Below, piece by piece: positions 58,772 to 64,000 of a stretch of 64,000 bases of DNA. The notes beneath the pieces are model-generated. The model ran no database searches. It was not told the DNA's origin and was given only the letters and a program-made list of their open reading frames with translations. Each line of letters begins with the position of its first letter. The first letter of the stretch is position 1. Source of the DNA: Mariannaea sp. PMI_226 (lineage: Eukaryota; Ascomycota; Sordariomycetes; Hypocreales; Nectriaceae); assembly GCA_024336345.1 (NCBI GenBank), contig JANFOG010000005.1, positions 806,001 through 870,000 on the forward strand. Reading direction: 5' to 3'. A program made the translations under genes and the position numbers.

Positions 58772-61246
58772 TTATGGCTGCTTATGTAAAGGGGGCAAGA
58801 TGAGCTCCTCATGGCCTTGAACATCGACGGTACGCTCGACACCTCTGAAGGTGTAATGCACCCTGAGAGTCTTCTCCTTGCCCGGTGCGGGATCCCAGAA
58901 GCCAGGAATTTGGTTCTTTCGCACGCTGCTTGGGATGAACAGGCCAGGTCCGGTATTTGCAGAAGAGTCGTCGATGAGTGCCGCGACGGCGATGGTAACG
59001 TCGGCGACCAGTTCGCCGGCTAGATCACCGTCCTGGTTAGGGATACCATACCGTGCACTGAGAATGACGAGCCCTCCGACAGCCAGCTGGCGCTTCTGGC
59101 GCTTCTCAACCGGCTGTGCAAGGAGGACTGTGACACTGTCGGCCTCGTATCGATCCCGAGCCGCAGAAGCCGCAGAAGCCGCAGAAGGTAGGTCAGGTCT
59201 GGTTCGGCGACGGGACTTGCGGCTTCGACGGTGAAGAAGGAAGAGCTGGAGGGCAGCGAGACTGGCAAAGGGAAGAGCGCCGGCCCAGAACAAGATGCTC
59301 GGGGAGGAGAGGGGTTGAGGAGCAATGAGAAGAGGGACGCTGAGCCTCTGCCCCAGACGGGACCAGTACACGGATACATGCAGATTATGAGCGCTGACAC
59401 CAACTTCAAAACCGAGACGGGCGAATTGGCCAACAGACCAAAGGTTGCGGAGGGAGAGATAACGATCCTGGAAGGTGTTTGAGCATAGCTCTACTTCAAG
59501 GCGGGCCGAAGGTGGATTAGCCGGCGACGACGGCCCGGAAGATGAGAGCAGGGATGGAAGCTTCAAGTCTTTGCTATATCGCACAAAGCCAGCAACCGAG
59601 GCGGGAGTGGCAGACGCAGAGACGGCCCAAGACCCTTCTTTGTATATGTCGAGCTCATGATCGAGGCCACTGATGCCGCGTTCGTTGATTGACGGATTCG
59701 ATGACCCGGAGGTGAGTGTGTGCATAATTGGGTCCGTTCTAAAGCCCAACTCTACACTTGGGACAATCTTTAGAGGGAACTCAGTGCTGAACATGTTGGG
59801 GTTCACCTTGGAAAAGTCCACGAAGTAGCCGCATGACTCTCTAGCACCCAAAGCCCAGTCGCCGCTGTCGATGCGAACAAAACCTGAGCCATGGAAGATG
59901 TCCTGATGAAGACCGAGGACGACCCGTGGTAGCGCACGGGGAAGATGGCGTGACGACTGGATACTAGCCTCAACAATGGTGGGTTGGGACCGGTTGGGGA
60001 GAAGTATGTGGTGGTAGAGACGATTGGTAGTCGAGAACTCAGGTAGGGCGTCCGCGTCAAGTTCAACGATAGACTTGATCCAATGAATCTTTTCGGGAGA
60101 ATCCCGAGGAGCTTGATTCAGAAATTCCTGTCGATATCGCAGGCTTACTAGAGGGGCGAGCTTGTTCTCAATGAGCTGGATGAGGCGGCGCCTCGGGATA
60201 GTCAACGGCAGAAGCGGTTGGTAGCGGTCGTACAGCAGAGCAGTCGGTATGGGAAACAGATCGCCAGCAACTCCATATACAGATCCTGAAACAGTGAGAG
60301 TTGGCGTGGCTACTTCAATTGTCGATTCCGGTAGTGCACCAAGTCCTCCTTTCTCTTTGAGCGATGTAAGCTGCTGCAGCCGAGACACCTGGGGCAAGAG
60401 GACGTTCCGCAGGGCCGGGACTTTGACTGAGACAGACTGACTGAGAGCAAAGTCTAACAACTTGAGGTGAGAAGCGCTCTGCCATGGAGACATACCACGG
60501 CTGCGTCCGGCGCCAGTGGCATCAAGTCGTACACCCAGGTCAGAGCTGGTTTGAATACCATTCTGCAGCCTGCTCTTCATAGCTTCCCTGAAGGCGGCTT
60601 CATAGCTCAAAGATGAGACTTCGTCCTCTCCATCAGTAAATTGACCCTTCACAAGCTGCCCCAAGTCATACTGAGCCCGGCGAGTAGGGTCAATAAGCGT
60701 CTCAAAGGCTTCTTGGGCACGAAGAAAATGCTGGCGGGCAATGGGCCGGAGATGCTCAGGGTAGCTGTCAGGGTAAAAGAGCAGAAATATGCGGTAATAT
60801 GCACGCCGGATCTGCTGCTGAGAGATTTCCTCAGCGTGCCGAGACAAGCATAGAATGTCGTAGTAGTCCCAGTTGGTTAATTTGGGTACGGTGCCCTGGT
60901 CGTCAACGTTGCCGACGAACCTGAAGCTATCACCGGAGTTGATGAGAATGTCGCTGTCGGCGCCAACCTCGGTATCACCAGCGTCAGAAGCGTTAGTCAC
61001 TCGCTCGTATATGGAGCTGCCGTCGTCATCCCACAGCTCGTACTCCCGGCGAGTAGCAGCAAATTGATCGTTGAGGGAGAAGCGGGAGGACTGGCCCCGG
61101 AGGGACTGGGCCGGAGCACCGGAGGGCGGGCGAAAGTCGTCAAAAACAGCCGAGTTGCGGATAGCAGACGAAGCCCTGGAGGTTGCACTGGAACGGACCC
61201 GGGGAACGCGGAGACTGCCGCGGCGACTTCCCGATGAGTCGTTCAT
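58772..61246 (-). CDS. DNAJC11-like J-domain protein
   Basis: Single exon, 824 residues from the ATG at 61246 (MNDSSGSRRGSLRVP); an in-frame ATG at 61357 adds 37 residues that look like leader. The first ~120 residues are Ser/Arg-rich and disordered. A J-domain spans about 126-195 (NWDYYDILCLSRHAEEISQQ), but the HPD tripeptide needed to stimulate Hsp70 is YPD at 158-160. The rest is the long beta-rich body and DUF3395-type C-terminal region known from DNAJC11, with a hydrophobic segment (SILFWAGALPFASLAALQLF) followed by Arg-rich sequence, and an end rich in beta strands (LRVHYTFRGVERTVDV). Human DNAJC11 associates with the mitochondrial MICOS/MIB complex and affects cristae shape. A similar mitochondrial membrane role is inferred. 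Confidence 0.88.
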   Translation of the reverse strand: MNDSSGSRRGSLRVPRVRSSATSRASSAIRNSAVFDDFRPPSGAPAQSLRGQSSRFSLNDQFAATRREYELWDDDGSSIYERVTNASDAGDTEVGADSDILINSGDSFRFVGNVDDQGTVPKLTNWDYYDILCLSRHAEEISQQQIRRAYYRIFLLFYPDSYPEHLRPIARQHFLRAQEAFETLIDPTRRAQYDLGQLVKGQFTDGEDEVSSLSYEAAFREAMKSRLQNGIQTSSDLGVRLDATGAGRSRGMSPWQSASHLKLLDFALSQSVSVKVPALRNVLLPQVSRLQQLTSLKEKGGLGALPESTIEVATPTLTVSGSVYGVAGDLFPIPTALLYDRYQPLLPLTIPRRRLIQLIENKLAPLVSLRYRQEFLNQAPRDSPEKIHWIKSIVELDADALPEFSTTNRLYHHILLPNRSQPTIVEASIQSSRHLPRALPRVVLGLHQDIFHGSGFVRIDSGDWALGARESCGYFVDFSKVNPNMFSTEFPLKIVPSVELGFRTDPIMHTLTSGSSNPSINERGISGLDHELDIYKEGSWAVSASATPASVAGFVRYSKDLKLPSLLSSSGPSSPANPPSARLEVELCSNTFQDRYLSLRNLWSVGQFARLGFEVGVSAHNLHVSVYWSRLGQRLSVPLLIAPQPLSSPSILFWAGALPFASLAALQLFLLHRRSRKSRRRTRPDLPSAASAASAARDRYEADSVTVLLAQPVEKRQKRQLAVGGLVILSARYGIPNQDGDLAGELVADVTIAVAALIDDSSANTGPGLFIPSSVRKNQIPGFWDPAPGKEKTLRVHYTFRGVERTVDVQGHEELILPPLHKQP

Positions 61247-61372
61247 GGTATTTTTGTATCTACCAGATGGAATGAGGCGGAGGATAGAGGGCAGAGCGGA
61301 GGGATGAATCGGGCCGGGGTAGTGGATGTTGTGTTGGCCCTCTGAGAGATGAAACAAAATTCTGGGACACTA

Positions 61373-61420
61373 GACACACACACACATCCGCATGAGCACA
61401 CGCACACGCACACGTACACA
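61373..61420. repeat. CA/ACGC-type dinucleotide-rich repeat
   Basis: ACACACACACAC followed by CACACGCACACGCACACG-like units, just upstream of the DnaJ gene start. Confidence 0.8.
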
Positions 61421-61635
61421 ACGGGAAGAAGAGAGAGGTGAGAAGGAAAAACAAAACACGACAAGTCAGTCAGAGAGACGTCACAGCTCTAAACTGAGGG
61501 GTTGATTCGCCAATCACAGAAAGGCCCATCGAGTGTGTGTATGGAGATGCGAGATGGAGTTTCTGGCCCGATCGATTGCTGGGGTTGGTGATCATGCAAA
61601 TCATTCGAGTGTGGATGCGGGTATGTTAGTCGGTT

Positions 61636-61672
61636 AGTCAGTCAGTCACAGTCAGTCAGTCAGTCGTCAGTC
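61636..61672. repeat. (GTCA)n tetranucleotide repeat
   Basis: Imperfect array of about nine GTCA units within 61636-61672, upstream of the DnaJ gene. Confidence 0.85.
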
Positions 61673-63350
61673 AGCCAGAGCCAGAGAGTGAATGGAATGG
61701 AACAGCCCCCGCTGGAAGGTTGCGGGTACCTACCCTAACGCTCGGGTGGCCCAACGGATAAGGCCCACTAAAGAGAGCATGAAAATTGCTACAGTTAGGT
61801 TAGGTACTGATGCTCGAGCTAGGGCCATCTCACAGAGCACTATATAGCCCTATAATGGCGGGCAGCATTCGGTTCCAATGGAAAGCTCCAACTATTAGGT
61901 AACTGAGGTACCTAGTATTCCTGACGGTAGGGCTGTACACCAAGGAAAGCAGTTTGCGGGGTGAGAAATTGAGGGCATCACCACCAAAGCAGAGCGGCCC
62001 CATTGCGCGGTATTGCGCGATGCAGTAAAATGGACAGTAACTTTGGTAGAAGCATTAGGTGAATCAGAGACGTTGATAGCTAATGCACTCCCTAGATGGC
62101 TTCAATTGGCAAGCTTGAAAAAGCTGCCCTTGCTTGGGCCCTGCCGAGAGCAGAGACATTTAGTTCATCCTACTCTGGCTTGATTGGCTTTGAGGTTGTT
62201 GAGAGATAATGAAATTGAGGGATGAAAAAAAGTAAATCAACACGGTAGAAGTAATGTTACTGCTTTTACTGAGCCATGTCATTCTCATTATGTAGATGTA
62301 ACCTCCGTGTAATGAGATTTTTTTTTTCGCACGACATGGTAGATACTTCCCCAAGATCTCCCTGTGTATGGAAAGTCGACGGTTCTGCGTCGTCTAAGAT
62401 TGAAAATATACGAAATTTGCAACAATACCGATATTTTCTCGCTCTAACGCGTTTCTGCATAACGAACAACACAGAACAATCCCGGCAGCGGCACCATGGC
62501 TCACGAGCAACCCAGACCCAGTTCACGGCTATGATGCCGAAGCAACCATGCTAATCTGTGCAAACTTTGGTGTGATATTACATGCTGATGATCGTCATAA
62601 TTGGTATAACATGGATAATTTCATCCTCGCGGTCATTTTCTTCATTCAAAAGAGGCAGGTCAATGGCAGGTTTACCAGTATAGGTATACAGCTATACAAG
62701 ATATGTATCTTATGGCGGCAGGAATATATCTACATAGTAGACATAGACTTAGCACTCGGTTTAATACTGGGGTGCTTCGTATCCTGTCCAGTGGTATGCA
62801 GTGCTTTCATGATACCAACCACGTTCATACCTGGGGTCATTAAGTGGCTCACCCAGGCCAGAGCAGGGAAAACTGACATGCCAGCTTCTGCTAGGCGCAT
62901 CTCTAGATGTGGCTTTTGCCCTGGGTACGTTTCGAAATTGACGAGTTGGCCAACCAAGTGCCGACTACTCCCCGTCGTCTCCACTGTGAGGATCGACACC
63001 AAAGCCACCCCGATGCTACACTACCGTGCCTTGCTTGCCGACTACGCACACAATTGAGTCGAGGAACTTGCTCAACCCTGATGAGAAATGACGGATCTAG
63101 TCTCTTCATAGCCCTTCTGCTGCACTACCTACCTGGCATGCACAGTATGTGCTACACTGCGCCTTGCAGGGTTAACAAGGGCACTGGGACTTCGTGAAAT
63201 CCATGGCTGTGTATAGTGCAATTCAGGCTGTTTGTCCAAGCCAACGACCGCTGCGGCGCTGAACTGACGACCCGGCCAATGAGAAGTTACGTTTCTGACA
63301 TGTATTGTTGCTGCGTTGGTCGGCTCAGTAGCTATGCAAGGCTGTATTTA

Positions 63351-63366
63351 TATGTATATATATAAG
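63351..63366 (+). promoter_or_regulatory. TATA-like element of the aspartic protease gene
   Basis: TATGTATATATATAAGG-type sequence 180-195 bp before the ATG at 63546, followed by CT-rich leader with TCTATCTTCTCTATATTC at 63407. A candidate core promoter. Confidence 0.5.
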
Positions 63367-63545
63367 GATCAAGAATCTCATGTTCTATCAAGCTATCATA
63401 CTACATATCTATCTTCTCTATATTCTTCAGGGATCTCGGGACTTCCTACCTCTCCCATATATCTTCTATCACACGTCAATTGAAACATCACAATACAGTT
63501 TCAACTCTATCCAAATCTCTGCGAATCCAATTCACCTCTCAAAGC

Positions 63546-64000
63546 AATGAAATTCGCCTCTGTGGTCCTCGCTGGCGCGAGTGCCTCCATTGCCTCTGCC
63601 GCCGTCTCTCCGCTTCGTCGCCATACAACCCGTGGCAACGCTCCGCAACGCAATCCATCCCAAATAACCGCAACTCTCAACGGCCTCTGGTTTGACGTCG
63701 AAGTCCAAGTCGACGGGAAACCCTTCTACCTGTTGGTTGACACAGGTAGCAGTGATACCTGGGTTGCAAAGACAGGATACCAATGTATCAGCAGCGTTAA
63801 CAACACTGAGCTTCCCCAACATGACTGTGGTTGGAGTCCCACATTTGACGTGCCCAAAGACTTTGAGTACGTTCAGAACCAGACGTTTGGTGTCCAATAC
63901 GGCACAGGCATCTCGCTGGGCAAGGTTGGCTTCGCCAATGTCACCGTAGGCGGCATCACCGTTCCCCATCAGAAGGTTGGCATTGTCGAATCTTCCAACG
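63546..64000 (+). CDS. Secreted aspartic protease (pepsin family A1), 5' part only
   Basis: The open frame runs off the right edge; 151 residues are visible. MKFASVVLAGASASIASA is a typical signal peptide with cleavage near residue 18-20. A short basic propeptide follows (PLRRHTTRGNAPQRN), much shorter than in classical pepsins. The first catalytic motif is FYLLVDTGSSDTWVA with the active Asp at residue 65. The Cys pair in GYQC and HDCGW may form a disulfide. The flap region is FGVQYGTGISLGKVGF. The second catalytic Asp lies beyond the window. It should be a secreted or cell-wall-linked acid endopeptidase; Asn-X-Thr sites (NNT, NQT, NVT) suggest glycosylation. The ATG at 63546 is the only sensible start. 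Confidence 0.92.

Larger units (their letters stand above)
61247..63545. other. Divergent intergenic region between the DnaJ and aspartic protease genes
   Basis: Contains CA-rich repeats at 61373-61420, GTCA tetranucleotide repeats at 61636-61672, a tRNA-like 5' half at 61738-61773, and TATA-like sequence near 63351. No protein gene is supported. Confidence 0.55.

Noticed and set aside
1..64000. CRISPR arrays, bacterial operons or terminators
   Set aside because: The DNA is clearly eukaryotic (spliced genes); no regularly spaced direct repeats of array type were seen.

Overview
The window is nuclear DNA of a filamentous ascomycete. Genes carry short GT-AG introns (mostly 48-100 nt), lie on both strands and are separated by long non-coding spacers with pyrimidine-rich leaders. 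The gene set (NoxA NADPH oxidase, a multi-PAS hybrid histidine kinase, a Mug190-type C2 protein, a GH18 chitinase, a HeLo-like/ankyrin protein, a pepsin-type protease) fits Pezizomycotina, most likely a Sordariomycete. The class is inferred from protein character only; no species is claimed.

Layout, left to right: a Sym1/Mpv17 gene cut by the left edge (-); an unknown membrane protein (+, 2.6-3.5 kb); noxA (-, 4.3-6.2 kb); an SMP/C2 membrane-tethering protein (+, 9.4-13.6 kb); a hybrid histidine kinase (-, 14.5-18.9 kb); a Wss1-type DNA-protein-crosslink protease (-, 24.0-25.3 kb); a SAM-dependent methyltransferase (-, 26.4-27.4 kb); an amidase (-, 28.0-29.8 kb); a DUF1776 protein (+, 31.6-33.3 kb); the cleavage/polyadenylation factor Yth1 (-, 33.6-34.4 kb); a GH18 chitinase (+, 39.9-41.3 kb); an acidic polyQ protein (+, 43.2-43.9 kb); the plasma-membrane syntaxin Sso1 (-, 45.1-46.6 kb); a MEMO1 family protein (-, 49.7-50.7 kb); a HeLo-like/ankyrin protein (-, 51.3-53.5 kb); a vacuolar-type Zn/CDF transporter (+, 56.0-57.8 kb); a DNAJC11-like protein (-, 58.8-61.2 kb); and a secreted aspartic protease cut by the right edge (+, from 63.5 kb).

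This is ordinary chromosomal gene content, not a biosynthetic cluster or operon. Several genes share membrane and secretion themes (NoxA, C2 tether, Sso1, Zn transporter, secreted protease) but nothing in the layout shows co-regulation.

The most interesting details are inside the genes: a predicted 5-nt microexon in sso1; two stop-free introns whose length is a multiple of three; a chitinase whose catalytic motif has Ala in place of a conserved Asp; a J-domain with YPD instead of HPD; visible Cdc48-binding motifs in the Wss1 homologue; a HeLo-like N-domain joined directly to an ankyrin-type body without NACHT; and a cluster of CCTAAGGTA motifs upstream of the MEMO gene. Exon boundaries were read by eye from splice consensus, reading frame and remembered family sequence, and need transcript confirmation.
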